A DNA stretch of 64,000 bases from contig JAXLWN010000027.1 of NCBI GenBank assembly GCA_046328475.1, forward strand, positions 19,758 through 83,757, in the 5' to 3' direction. The stretch comes from CADCWN01 sp046328475. GTDB lineage: Bacteria > Chloroflexota > Chloroflexia > Thermomicrobiales > CADCWN01. This document shows positions 55,321-63,761 of the stretch, one piece after another. The position numbers and the translations under genes were made by a program. The notes under the pieces are model-generated. The model was given only the letters and a program-made list of their open reading frames with translations. It was not told where the DNA came from and did not search any database. How positions within the stretch are numbered: the first letter of the stretch is position 1; each line of letters begins with the position of its first letter.

Positions 55321-55995
55321 CTAGTGGCGCAGCTCGCCCCCACCCACCCGGTAATCGGGACGGGCCACGTTGCGCATCACCTCGCCCTCGCGGATCCAGG
55401 TCTCGTGCGCGGCGGCGGCAACCTCGGCGGCGCACTCATCGGGGATGAGTACCACGCCGTTCACGTCGCCGTGCAGCAGGTCGCCCGGCTTCACCACCAT
55501 GCCCGAGATGTTCACCGTGTCGCCCACGCTCACGCAGATCGGATTTCCGTGCGAGACGACCAGCCCCGAGCAGAAGTAGTGGAACCCGCCGAGGTTCTTC
55601 ACTTCCTTCACGTCGCGCAGCCCGCCGTCGGTGACGATGCCGACCGCACCCAGGCGCTTCATCGTCGTGGACATCACCTCGCCCGCGTGGCAGGAGTGCA
55701 GGATGTCGTTGCCCACATCCTTCATCACCACCACCGCCGGCTTCGGCGCATCCTGGAGGATCTTGTACAACTCGTTGAACCCGATCCCCACGCGTCCCTC
55801 GGTGGTGCTGTCCACCGTGCAGGTGATCGCGTAGCCGACCATTGGCGGCAACTCGGGATAGATGCACTTGATGTCCATGCCCACATACCCCGCCACGCGC
55901 GGGCGCACCTTGAACGTCTCGATCGCGTTGGCAATCGTCGGGCTGTCGATACGCTTCAGGGCATCCAACTGCTCGTGCGTCAGGTCTACAGCCAT
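55321..55995 (-). CDS. RraA-like family protein (HMG/CHA aldolase or DMKMT-like fold)
   Basis: 224-aa protein of the RraA family, which includes metal-dependent 4-hydroxy-4-methyl-2-oxoglutarate aldolases. IDSPTIANAIETF, GYAITCTV, VVMKDVG, GEVMSTTMKRLGAVGIVTDGGLRDVKEV (Arg-Asp metal/substrate pair) and VKPGDLLHGDVNGVVLIP are typical. ATG 55995 has GAGAGGGG upstream. Stands alone; role in aromatic or sugar-acid breakdown is only inferred. Confidence 0.88.
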   Translation of the reverse strand: MAVDLTHEQLDALKRIDSPTIANAIETFKVRPRVAGYVGMDIKCIYPELPPMVGYAITCTVDSTTEGRVGIGFNELYKILQDAPKPAVVVMKDVGNDILHSCHAGEVMSTTMKRLGAVGIVTDGGLRDVKEVKNLGGFHYFCSGLVVSHGNPICVSVGDTVNISGMVVKPGDLLHGDVNGVVLIPDECAAEVAAAAHETWIREGEVMRNVARPDYRVGGGELRH

Positions 55996-56039
55996 AGCAT
56001 CCCCTCTCTTCATAATATGCCGATCCGGCGGGCCGCATT

Positions 56040-56398
56040 GTAGCACTGCGCGGCGAACGATGAAGAGCGGAGAGTGGAGAGTGGAGAGTAACGAGTGACG
56101 AGTAACGAGAAGGGGTGTCGGATTCTGCGCTCACGCTCAGAATGATAAGGAAAACGGGCCTCTCGGTGTGTCATCGTGAGCGCAGCGATGCTTCCGCCCA
56201 TTTCTGCCCGCCGCCAGTCCCACACTTCGGGAGGGGCACCGGGTGAGGATAGCGGTGTGGGTGCTGGCCCGGCGCTGGGCGTTCAGTTGAACGGCCCTAC
56301 AGAGACGGGCGGTGCGAATTGTATCGTGTTGGGGGAAATCGAGGTGCGGATTTGGAGGTTGCGCTTGCTCGTTATGGAGACTCGTGGTAAAAGAAGAA
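56040..56398. other. Intergenic region with word array and interspersed repeats
   Basis: Contains GAGTGGA/GAGTAAC words (56064-56113), two sequences related to the 48919 repeat (GATTCTGCGCTCACGCTCAG at 56120-56145 and TCATCGTGAGCGCAGCGATG at 56171-56190) and a degenerate GGGCGTTCAGTTGAACGGCC palindrome (56277-56296). No gene. Confidence 0.7.
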
Positions 56399-56572
56399 AT
56401 GGCGACCGATACCCAGCCCGTACCGGTCGCCGAGGAGGATGGTCATGGGCGCGTCTCGCCAGATTCGCCCATGACCTATTTCTATTGTACAGCGTACGTT
56501 CGCCTTTGGGAAGAGGCTATTTCGGATAATTTTCTGCGTACTTTCGCGAGGGAAAGCACAGCTTTCCGATAA
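56399..56572 (+). CDS. Possible small protein, 57 aa
   Basis: ATG 56399 with AAGAAGAA upstream opens MATDTQPVPVAEEDGHGRV and ends at 56572, 16 nt before the pyrophosphatase. Composition is less GC-rich than neighbours. An internal hairpin (CATGGGCG/CGCCCATG, 56444-56475) and a possible leader role make it doubtful as a protein. No family recognised. Confidence 0.3.
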   Translation: MATDTQPVPVAEEDGHGRVSPDSPMTYFYCTAYVRLWEEAISDNFLRTFARESTAFR

Positions 56573-56588
56573 GTGAGGCAGAAGAGGC

Positions 56589-58318
56589 GTGACCGAGACT
56601 GTGTGGGTGGTAGGGCACCAGAATCCCGATACTGACAGCATCTGCTCGGCGATTGCGTATGCGGCGCTGCGGCGGTTGACCGATCTGCCGGGGGCGACAC
56701 CGGCGCGGCTGGGGCCGCTCTGGGCGGAGACGAGCGCGGCGCTGGCGCGCTGCGGCGTGGAGTCGCCGCCGCTGCTGACGGATGTGCGGCAGCGGGTGGG
56801 CGATGTGATGAACCCGGCGGTGGTGACGATCGGGCAGGATGCGACGCTGTACGAGGCGGGGCGGATCATGCGCGACGAGCGCAAGCGCCTGTTGCCGGTG
56901 GTGGACGAGCGGCGGCGGTTGTGCGGGCTGCTGACGGTGGACGATATCGCGGGGCGGTATCTGGACGACATGGCGGTGGAGCCCGCGCACCGGGTGCCGA
57001 TCTCGCTGGCGCACTATCTGCGGATTCTGGGCGGCACGCTGCTGGTTGGCTCGCCCGACCGCCATTTCGCGGGCGATCTGGCTCGGGACGGTGCAGGTGC
57101 CGACGATCGCGGAGTTGACGGCACCGGCGACCTGGTGATCGTGGGGATCGCGAGAATGCGCAGGAGGCGGCGCTGCGGGCCGGGGCCGACTGCCTGATTG
57201 TGGTGGGCGGGCAGGCGGTGTCGCAGGCGGTGCTGATGCTGGCGGCGGAGCGCGGGGCGACGGTGATCGTCTGCCGCACGATACGTATGCCACGGCGCGG
57301 CTGCTCAACCTGAGCCTGCCGGTGGCGGAGTTCATGCGCGAGCCGGGAGCGACCGCCGCGCCCGACGATCTCGCCACCGACCTCGCGGCTACATTAGTGG
57401 GGCCGGGGGCACCGATTCTGCCGGTGGTGGACGATGAAGGGGTGGTGCTGGGGATTGTTTCGCGCGGCGATCTGCTGCGCGGGCGGCGCAAGCGGGTGAT
57501 CCTGGTCGATCACAATCATCGCAGCCAGGCGGTGGAGGGGCTGGAGGAGGCCGAACTGCTTGGCGTGATCGATCACTACAACCTGGGGGACTCTGCACAC
57601 CGCCGCGCCGATCCGCTTCGTGCTGGAGCCGGTCGGGTGCACGGCGACGATCATCATCGAGCACTATGTGCTGGCCGGGCTGATGCCGGAGCCGTCGATC
57701 GCGGGGTTGCTGCTGGCGGCGATCATCTCCGACACGCTGCTGTTCACGTCGCCGACGACGACGGAGCGCGACCGGATCGCGGCGCGCATTCTGGGAGGTG
57801 TCTGGGTTGGAGGTCGAGGCGTTCGCGCACGAATTGTTCGCGGCGCGCTCGGATTTCAGCGCGACGACGCCGCGCGAGCTGGTGGCGAACAATCTGAAGA
57901 CCTACACCTTCGGCGGGGCGTCGCTGGCGATCGGGCAGGCGGAGGCGCTGTCGACCGGCTACTTCATGGAGCACAAGGCGGAATTCGTCGGGGAGCTGGG
58001 GCGGTTGAAGGCGGGAGGGAGGGGTATGATCACGCGCTCTTCCTGGTGACCGATATTCTCCACAGCAACAGCACGATGCTTTATCCGGGTGAGGCCGAGC
58101 GGCGGTTGGTGCAGCGGGCGTTCGAGCCGGGCGAGAGTGGCGCGGATAGCGCTGAGTTGCCGGTGGTGTCGCGCAAGCAGCAGGTGATTCCCGCGCTGGC
58201 GCGGGCGTTGATCGGCGGTGAGGGATGGGCATGGATCAGTGCGTCAGTGCGTCAGTGCGTCAGCATTGGGGTGAGTCATAACGGTGGCGAAGCCATCATC
58301 TATCGTCGGACGCGATAG
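56589..58318 (+). CDS. ppaC: CBS/DRTGG-containing Mn-dependent inorganic pyrophosphatase, frameshifted
   Basis: Family II pyrophosphatase, hydrolysing PPi with Mn/Co; CBS domains make it nucleotide-regulated. DHH catalytic motif parts: VWVVGHQNPDTDS at the start, VILVDHNHRSQ, GVIDHYNLGD and DTLLFTSPTTTERD. Inserted after residue 70 are a CBS domain (VGDVMNPAVVTIGQDATL), a DRTGG-like domain and a second CBS (PILPVVDDEGVVLGIVSRGDLL). The DHHA2 C-domain ends NSTMLYPGEAE and SRKQQVIPAL. Shifts near 57075, 57150, 57270, 57590, 57800 and 58025. The frame runs on through a word array to 58318; the natural end was probably near 58225. GTG 56589 start. Confidence 0.83.
58236..58262. repeat. 8-nt word array in the pyrophosphatase 3' end
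   Basis: GTGCGTCA words, three copies, running inside the terminal codons of the pyrophosphatase frame. Confidence 0.85.
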
Positions 58319-58872
58319 CGGATGTGGGTTGCCTCGGGGGTATCGATCACGCGCACGATTTCGAGTTCGACGTGCGACGGTAGTAGGTCGAAGAGACGGA
58401 TGCCAGCGCCGAGTAGGACCGGGATCTGGTGGATCTGCAACTCGTCCAGCACGCCGGCTTCGAGTGCCCGCTGTGCCGTATAGGCACCGTGTACCGCCAC
58501 GTTGCGGTCACCGGCAGCAGCCTTCGCCTGCGCCATGGCAGAGGCGATGCCGTCCTTCACGTAGGTCACCAGCGGGTAGTTGGCGACTGGGGGGCCGGGT
58601 GGGCGGTGGCTGGGGACGAAGATCGGGACGCCATGGTGTGAGCCACCCCAGTGATCAACAATCTCGACCGTACGTCGGCCCGCGACGACTGCGCCAGTTG
58701 CGTTGAACTCGTCGAAGAAGTGCCCGGCTGTCCCATCGGTGCGGAATCCTTCGCCGTCCTGGGTGAGGAGCCAGTGGTGCAGGCGGTTGCCATCGTCGCC
58801 GCCGAGGCGATCGTGAGGATCGGCGATATAGCCGTCGAGGGACATCGACATGTAGAGCACTGAGGTGGACAT
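58300..58872 (-). CDS. Dihydrofolate reductase-fold (RibD C-terminal-like) protein
   Basis: 190-aa reductase-fold protein of the same broad family as 11542-12102 but a different subgroup: VLYMSMSLDGYIADPHDRLGG, GAVVAGRRTVEIVDHWGGSHHG, DRNVAVHGAYTAQRALEAGVLDELQIHQIPVLLGAGIRLFD. ATG 58872 is preceded by AGGAGG. It overlaps the converging pyrophosphatase frame by 19 nt, reflecting the array-extended tail of that gene. Intact; substrate unknown. Confidence 0.88.
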   Translation of the reverse strand: MSTSVLYMSMSLDGYIADPHDRLGGDDGNRLHHWLLTQDGEGFRTDGTAGHFFDEFNATGAVVAGRRTVEIVDHWGGSHHGVPIFVPSHRPPGPPVANYPLVTYVKDGIASAMAQAKAAAGDRNVAVHGAYTAQRALEAGVLDELQIHQIPVLLGAGIRLFDLLPSHVELEIVRVIDTPEATHIRYRVRR

Positions 58873-58916
58873 TGTGGCCTCCTGTGGTTTCGACTGATCG
58901 GTGATGGCTGCTGTTC

Positions 58917-58965
58917 TGGTGAGTAGTCGTTTGGGGTGGGGCGAGATCGACATTTGGCGAGGTGC
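58917..58965. repeat. Intergenic element shared with 13089-13140
   Basis: GTGAGTAGTCGTTTGGGGTG and the following GGGCGAGATCGACATTTGG, upstream of the DHFR-like gene as the other copy is upstream of the DUF899 gene. Confidence 0.65.
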
Positions 58966-59362
58966 AAGGCGGCGAAATCGTGCCCTACGGCCTGTGGGCC
59001 ACGAACCCGCCTTCGCGGGCGGGAATCGGGGGTTGCAGAGCGGTGTGCTGGGTGTGGGGCGGACCCTCCCCGCCGCTGCGGCGGCGACCCTCTCCTGAAG
59101 GGGGAGGGTTGGGGTTCCGGGGACGCGGGTGGCAGGAGCGATGGTGGGTGGTACGCGCAGACGCCCGGGGATAAAGTTCCCGGGCTGCGTTCATGCGCCG
59201 GAGGAATCCGGTTTGGTGGGGGTGGGCGGCGTTTCGCGTGGGTTGCGGGGTTTTCGGGCTGCCGTGATAATGCCGGGTGGAATAGTGCTCTGGCGGTGCC
59301 GTTGCTGGTGGTGGCGGCGGATGGGCCATCCGTCACTGCCCAAGCGCAATATGGAGGTGTGC
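58966..59362. other. Intergenic region with an inverted REP-like element
   Basis: About 400 bases without a gene. CCCTCCCCGCCGCTGCGGCGG followed by CGACCCTCTCC...GGGGGAGGG (59066-59109) is the double hairpin of 30785 in opposite orientation. Otherwise nothing recognisable. Confidence 0.65.
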
Positions 59363-59778
59363 ATGGCGACCTCTCTCCGGCGGCTCGCGCTTTTTGAGAA
59401 CTGCGCTTCTGCGTCTTTGCCGATATCGGGCGCGATGGCGTGCCGCACCAGACGGTGCTGTGGTATGAGCTTCAGGGCGACGAGATCATGATGAACACGG
59501 CGCGCGGGCGGGCGAAGGACCGGAATCTGAGTCGCGATGGGCGCGCGTCGTTCTGCGTGGAGTGATGGACGACGTTATGTCACCGACGCCGTCGGCACCC
59601 GCACGCTGAATTGAGTAATCAGGAGCAGGCGCAGGCCGATATCAAGCGGCTGGCGGTGCGCCATGATGGCGAAGAGGTCGCCGAGCGGATGTCCACGGGC
59701 CAGTTCACGAAGCAGGTGCGCGAGACGATTCGATGACGATCGAGCGCGGATGAGCATGGGTTCGAGGGGGGGCACTAG
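59363..59778 (+). pseudogene. PPOX-class F420-dependent protein, broken
   Basis: Split-barrel flavin/F420-binding protein of the pyridoxamine-phosphate-oxidase class. Across frames it reads VFADIGRDGVPHQTVLWYELQGDEIMMNTARGRAKDRNLSRDGRASFCV, then GRRYVT-GTRTLN and ADIKRLAVRHDGEEVAERM, matching the family from start to end. Stops or shifts occur near 59400, 59560, 59610 and 59735, more than in neighbouring genes, so decay is possible as well as error. It precedes two other F420 genes on the same strand. Confidence 0.65.
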
Positions 59779-59857
59779 GCGAGAGGTCAGAGGTCAGAGG
59801 TCAGAGATCAGCAGGTTCGTCCCTTCTGGCCTCTGACCTCTGACCTCTGGCAACTGA
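59779..59857. repeat. 7-nt word array and complement
   Basis: AGGTCAG words (59782-59809) and complementary CTGACCT words (59827-59850), forming a hairpin just before the LLM gene. Confidence 0.9.
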
Positions 59858-59875
59858 CTACTAAAGGAGAAAGCA

Positions 59876-60868
59876 ATGGCCGTTACGATGGGCTATGCGG
59901 CGATGTTCGAGCAGTTCACGCCGAGCGATCTGATTACCTATTCTCAGCAGGCGGAGAAGGTGGGGTTCACGTCGATCATGGCGTCGGACCACTTCCACCC
60001 GTGGGTGCCGAGCCAGGGGCAGAGCGGGTTTGTATGGGCGTGGCTGGGGGCGCTGGGGGCGGTGACGGGGAAGGGGCTGCGCTTCGGGACGGGCGTGACT
60101 CCGCCGGGGCCGCGCTATCACCCGGCGATCATCGCGCAGGCGTCGGCGACACTGGAGCAGATGTATCCGGGACGCTTCTGGCTGGGGCTGGGCGCGGGCG
60201 AGGCGCTGAATGAGCATATCACCGGCGAGTACTGGCCGGAGGCACCGACCCGATTGGAGAAGCTGGCCGAGGGGATCGAGATCATCCAGCGGTTGTTCTC
60301 TGGCAAGGTGGTGAAGTACAGCGGCAAGCACTTTAAGCTGGAGAGCGCGAAGCTCTACACGCGCGGCGAGCAGGCACCGCCGATCTATGTGGCAACGGCG
60401 GGGCCGATCCAGAGCGAGCGGACCGGGAAGGTCTGCGACGGGATCATCACGCCGGGCGCGGCGGATGAGAAGATCAGGATGCTGATGGGGCGCTTCGAGA
60501 AGGGGGCGCGCGAGGCGGGCAAGGATCCGTCCACGATGCCGCGCATCATCCAGGTCCACGTCTCGTGGGCGGATACGATGGAAGAGGCGACCGAGAACGC
60601 GGTGAAGGAGTGGCCGAACGGCGGCATGAATTTCCCGAAGGGGGATATCCGCACGCCGGAGGATTTCGAGGCGATGGCGAAACTGGTGCGCCCGGAGAAC
60701 TATAAGAACCGGGTGCTGATCTCGCCGGATCTCGACGACCACATCGCGCACCTGAAGCACTACGCCGAGCTGGGCTTCAACGAGATTTATGTCCACAACG
60801 TGGGGCGTAATCAGGAGGCGTTCATCAAGGCGTATGGGGAGAGGGTGGTGCCGGCGATTGTGGGGTGA
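59876..60868 (+). CDS. F420-dependent LLM-class oxidoreductase (TIGR03557-like)
   Basis: 330-aa TIM-barrel enzyme of the F420-dependent glucose-6-phosphate dehydrogenase-like group. MGYAAMFEQFTPSDLI, FTSIMASDHFHPWVPSQGQSGFVWAWLGALG, FGTGVTPPGPRYHP, RFWLGLGAGEALNEH and PPIYVATAGPIQSERTG are close to that subgroup, including the conserved HFHPW. ATG 59876 has AAAGGAG upstream. cofE lies 100 nt downstream, same strand. Substrate unproven. Intact. Confidence 0.9.
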   Translation: MAVTMGYAAMFEQFTPSDLITYSQQAEKVGFTSIMASDHFHPWVPSQGQSGFVWAWLGALGAVTGKGLRFGTGVTPPGPRYHPAIIAQASATLEQMYPGRFWLGLGAGEALNEHITGEYWPEAPTRLEKLAEGIEIIQRLFSGKVVKYSGKHFKLESAKLYTRGEQAPPIYVATAGPIQSERTGKVCDGIITPGAADEKIRMLMGRFEKGAREAGKDPSTMPRIIQVHVSWADTMEEATENAVKEWPNGGMNFPKGDIRTPEDFEAMAKLVRPENYKNRVLISPDLDDHIAHLKHYAELGFNEIYVHNVGRNQEAFIKAYGERVVPAIVG

Positions 60869-60957
60869 TTGAGAAGAGAGAAGAGAGTGGAGAGAAGAGA
60901 GTGAGGGCAGTTCCTGCACCCATCACTCTTCTCTCTTCACTCTTCTCTCTTCACAAC
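60868..60957. repeat. 7-nt word array and complement, long hairpin
   Basis: GAGAAGA/GAGTGGA words (60869-60904) and complementary TCTTCTC/TCACTCT words (60923-60953). The two arms pair almost perfectly in mRNA between the LLM gene and cofE. Confidence 0.92.
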
Positions 60958-60968
60958 TCGGAGGAAAC

Positions 60969-61721
60969 ATGCCACCGCGCGTGACGATCACGGGCCTCGA
61001 TGGGATCCCGGAGGTGCAGCCGGGGGCCGATGTGGCGGCGCTGATCCTGGAGGGGGTCGCGGCGAGCGGCGAGGCGTTGCAGGATGGCGATCTGCTGGTT
61101 GTGACGCACAAGATCGTCTCGAAGGCCGAGGGGCAGTTGGTCGATCTGCGGACGATCACGCCGTCGGATCTGGCGCGGCGGCACGCGGCGAAGTGGGATA
61201 AGGATGCGCGGCAGATCGAGGTGGTGCTGCGCGAGGCGGCGCGGATCGTGCGGATGGAGCGGGGGCTGATCATCGCGGAGACGCGGCACGGTTTCATCTG
61301 CGCCAACGCGGCGGTGGATAATTCCAATGTGCAGCCCGACTTTGTTTGCCTGCTGCCGGAGGATGCGGATGCCTCGGCGGGGCGCATCCGCGCGGGGATT
61401 CGCGCGAACACCGGGCTGGATGTGCCGGTGATCATCTCGGATTCGTTCGGGCGACCGTGGCGCTATGGGATTGTGAATGTGGCGATCGGGGTGTCGGGGC
61501 TGAATCCGCTGGCCGATTATCGCGGCCAGCAGGATACGTTCGGGCAGACGATGCACGCTTCGATCCTGGCGGTGGCGGATGAGTTGGCGTGTGCGGCGGA
61601 GTTGGTCGCCTACAAGTTCGATAGCCGCCCGGTGGCGTTGATCCGGGGCTATGAGTTCACGCGGGCCGAGGGATCGTATCGGGACTTGCTGATGGACCCG
61701 ACGCGGGATCTGTTCCGGTAG
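60969..61721 (+). CDS. cofE: Coenzyme F420-0:L-glutamate ligase
   Basis: 250-aa GTP-dependent ligase that adds glutamate to F420-0. LVVTHKIVSKAEGQLVDL, ETRHGFICANAAVDNSNV (Mg and GTP region), VIISDSFGRPWRYGIVNVAIGVSG and DELACAAELVAYKFDSRPVALIRG are diagnostic. It lacks the nitroreductase-like C-terminal half of actinobacterial FbiB. ATG 60969 follows GGAGGA. Grouped with two F420-using genes. Intact. Confidence 0.95.
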   Translation: MPPRVTITGLDGIPEVQPGADVAALILEGVAASGEALQDGDLLVVTHKIVSKAEGQLVDLRTITPSDLARRHAAKWDKDARQIEVVLREAARIVRMERGLIIAETRHGFICANAAVDNSNVQPDFVCLLPEDADASAGRIRAGIRANTGLDVPVIISDSFGRPWRYGIVNVAIGVSGLNPLADYRGQQDTFGQTMHASILAVADELACAAELVAYKFDSRPVALIRGYEFTRAEGSYRDLLMDPTRDLFR

Positions 61722-61727
61722 GGAGGG

Positions 61728-61832
61728 GGCAAAGTTCAAAGTTCAAAGTTCAAGGGTATACAGATCGAAGGTTGGAAGGTTGCGGCGGGGGCGCGCGAAC
61801 TTTCCAACCTTCGAACCTTTTAACCCTTCGAA
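61728..61832. repeat. 7/8-nt word arrays between cofE and the MBL gene
   Basis: AAAGTTC words (61732-61753), GGTTGGAA/GGTTCG words, and complementary AACCTTCG/AACCCTTCG words (61802-61832). Confidence 0.85.
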
Positions 61833-61853
61833 CCGGTGAATCTCACTCGCGAA

Positions 61854-62801
61854 CTACTCGGCCGCGATCTCGCGCCAGAGGCGGTAGAAGGTGGGGGCGG
61901 CGTTGGTGGGGACGCCGGTGAGCGGGTCGGGCGCGACGGTCCAGCGACCGAGGGCGACCAGGTGCTCGGTGGCGGCGCGGGCGATCTGGGGAAATTCGTC
62001 GTCCGGGCTGGCGGCGAGCGCAGCGCGCAGCGCCTCTTCCATGGTGTCGAGGGCGGCGAGGCTGGCGTCGAGGAAAGCCTTGCCGGATACGGCGTCGTAG
62101 GTGGCGACGCGGTCCTCGTGACCGGGGAGGCCGAAGAAGTGGGAGGTGTGGAGGGTGGTGAAGGGGAGGCCGCGCAGGCGGGCGATGCTGGCGCGGGCCT
62201 GGGCGATCGAGCCGAAGTAGAGCGGGCAGGAGCCGGGGCGCGAGCCGGTGCCCTGCGCGGCGTCGCCCGCGATCAGCACGCCTTCCTCCGCCCACCAGAG
62301 GGCGATCGAGTCGTCGGAGTGGCCGGGGGTGTGGATGACGTCGAAGACGATGCCGTCGCCGAGGCCGATCCGGTCGTCTTCGCGCAGCAGGCGGTTCGGC
62401 ATCGTCTCGGGGCCGAAGATGGTGGGGAAGGAGGCGTGCTGGGCGGCGACGAGGGCGGGTTGGCCGAGCGCGCGGGCGGACTCGGTGAGGTAGCCGTCGA
62501 GGTGCTGGCGGTGGTCGAGCAGCAGGGGCGCGCCGAGTTCGTGGATGAGGATGCCCGCGCCCGAGGCGGCGCTGACGGCGGCGTTGCCGCCGGCGTGGTC
62601 CCAGTGGCCGTGGGTATTGATGACGGCCTGGATGGCGGAGAGTTCGCTGCCGTGCGCTTGCAGGGTGGCCTGGATGGGGCCTTCGGGGTGCTGGGCACCG
62701 CCGGTGTCGATCAGGGTTGGGCAGCGGGCGGCGATGTAGTAGACGATTACGCGCCCGTTGGTGTCGTAGCTGCACTCGATTGGTACGATTGGCGACGCCA
62801 T
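61854..62801 (-). CDS. MBL-fold metallo-hydrolase
   Basis: 315-aa cytoplasmic hydrolase. NTHGHWDHAGG (HxHxDH), IHTPGHSDDSIALW and LIAGDAAQG give the dinuclear metal ligands in order; TLHTSHFFGLPG is a further His position. ATG 62801 with GGAG upstream is preferred over longer upstream starts, which would include repeat DNA. Differs in subgroup from the MBL gene at 20 kb. Convergent with cofE. Substrate unknown. Confidence 0.88.
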   Translation of the reverse strand: MASPIVPIECSYDTNGRVIVYYIAARCPTLIDTGGAQHPEGPIQATLQAHGSELSAIQAVINTHGHWDHAGGNAAVSAASGAGILIHELGAPLLLDHRQHLDGYLTESARALGQPALVAAQHASFPTIFGPETMPNRLLREDDRIGLGDGIVFDVIHTPGHSDDSIALWWAEEGVLIAGDAAQGTGSRPGSCPLYFGSIAQARASIARLRGLPFTTLHTSHFFGLPGHEDRVATYDAVSGKAFLDASLAALDTMEEALRAALAASPDDEFPQIARAATEHLVALGRWTVAPDPLTGVPTNAAPTFYRLWREIAAE

Positions 62802-63154
62802 TGATTCTCCGCCTTCTGCGCGACAAGTTCCGCTGCCAGGGTAGTCGGAGATGGGTGCGATGATGGCGCTCTCCGGCTGCGAGTTGATCCTACCCGATCT
62901 GGGGCGGGTTGTCTCTGGCCTTTCCGTACCGTGGGGGGTGGACAGTAGACTAGACACGGGGGCGGGGAGCGGGGGCCGATGGACTGAAGTCCCGGCTGAA
63001 GGCGGTCTGCGGACCGACGCGAAGTCCGCCTGCGCGGAGTGAGGACGCCGGACGGGATTCGCTTCTGCGGATGGGTGCGACTTTTCTTCGGGTGCTGCAT
63101 TACTTGCTGTGAGACAGATTTCAATGCGGGTTGTTACGGGGAAAGGGGCGAAGA
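62802..63154. other. Intergenic region with an interspersed repeat
   Basis: The segment 62980-63040 (GAAGTCCGCCTGCGCGGAGT region) is an inverted relative of 52432-52496. No gene or clear promoter is seen elsewhere in the stretch. Confidence 0.6.
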
Positions 63155-63682
63155 ATGCGGAGAGTATTGGCTATCCTGGCGGTGGTCATGGTGCTTGCGC
63201 TGCTGGGCTGTGGCGCTGCTACGCCTTCACCACTGCCTGCAACCCCAACGGTCCAGGTGGTTCCAGCAACCGCCACGCCGACCGCTCTGCCGCCTACGGC
63301 GACAGCAACGCCTACGCAAACGCCAGTACCACCAACGCGCACGCCGACCGCTACGCCATTCGCAAGCTTTGACTGCGGTCTTGCCCCGATCGTGACTGCC
63401 TGGATCGATCTCGATGGCGATGGTTCGCGCGATCTGCCGGATGAGCCGCCACTGGCCGGGGTAACGTTTGTGGTCGAGTTGCCGGAGTTTTCCACTTTCA
63501 CATGGAAGCGCACAACCGACGATAATGGTCGAGGCCAGTTCTACATCTTCCCGATCCCCTGCGGCTTTCGCAGCTATTTCATCTACGCAGAGGTTCCGAC
63601 CGGCTACCGGGCGACCACACCAGTCCGTATCGAGCTTGTGGACTTCGGCACATTCGCGGTTGGCTTCGTCAAAGAACCGTAG
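63155..63682 (+). CDS. Secreted lipoprotein with Pro/Thr stalk and SdrD-B/Cna-B-like domain
   Basis: 175-aa surface lipoprotein. MRRVLAILAVVMVLALLGC is a lipoprotein signal with the lipid Cys after LLG. A 50-residue stalk of Pro/Thr/Ala (TPTVQVVPATATPTALPP) follows, then one beta-sandwich domain with the calcium-loop style VTAWIDLDGDGSRDLPDEPPL and Cys pair (CGLAPI, CGFRS). Typical of SdrD-B/Cna-B adhesin modules. Likely a spacer-mounted surface protein of unknown partner. Confidence 0.82.
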   Translation: MRRVLAILAVVMVLALLGCGAATPSPLPATPTVQVVPATATPTALPPTATATPTQTPVPPTRTPTATPFASFDCGLAPIVTAWIDLDGDGSRDLPDEPPLAGVTFVVELPEFSTFTWKRTTDDNGRGQFYIFPIPCGFRSYFIYAEVPTGYRATTPVRIELVDFGTFAVGFVKEP

Positions 63683-63761
63683 GGGGTGCGGGGAACCTTA
63701 CGGTCGGGGGGCGGCGTTCGGGATGCGGCGGTTACTGAGTAGGCGGTGAGGCGGGAGAGAG

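Noticed and set aside
4505..61832. Word arrays considered as CRISPR arrays
   Set aside because: Units are 7-8 nt and contiguous, without spacers; no cas genes.
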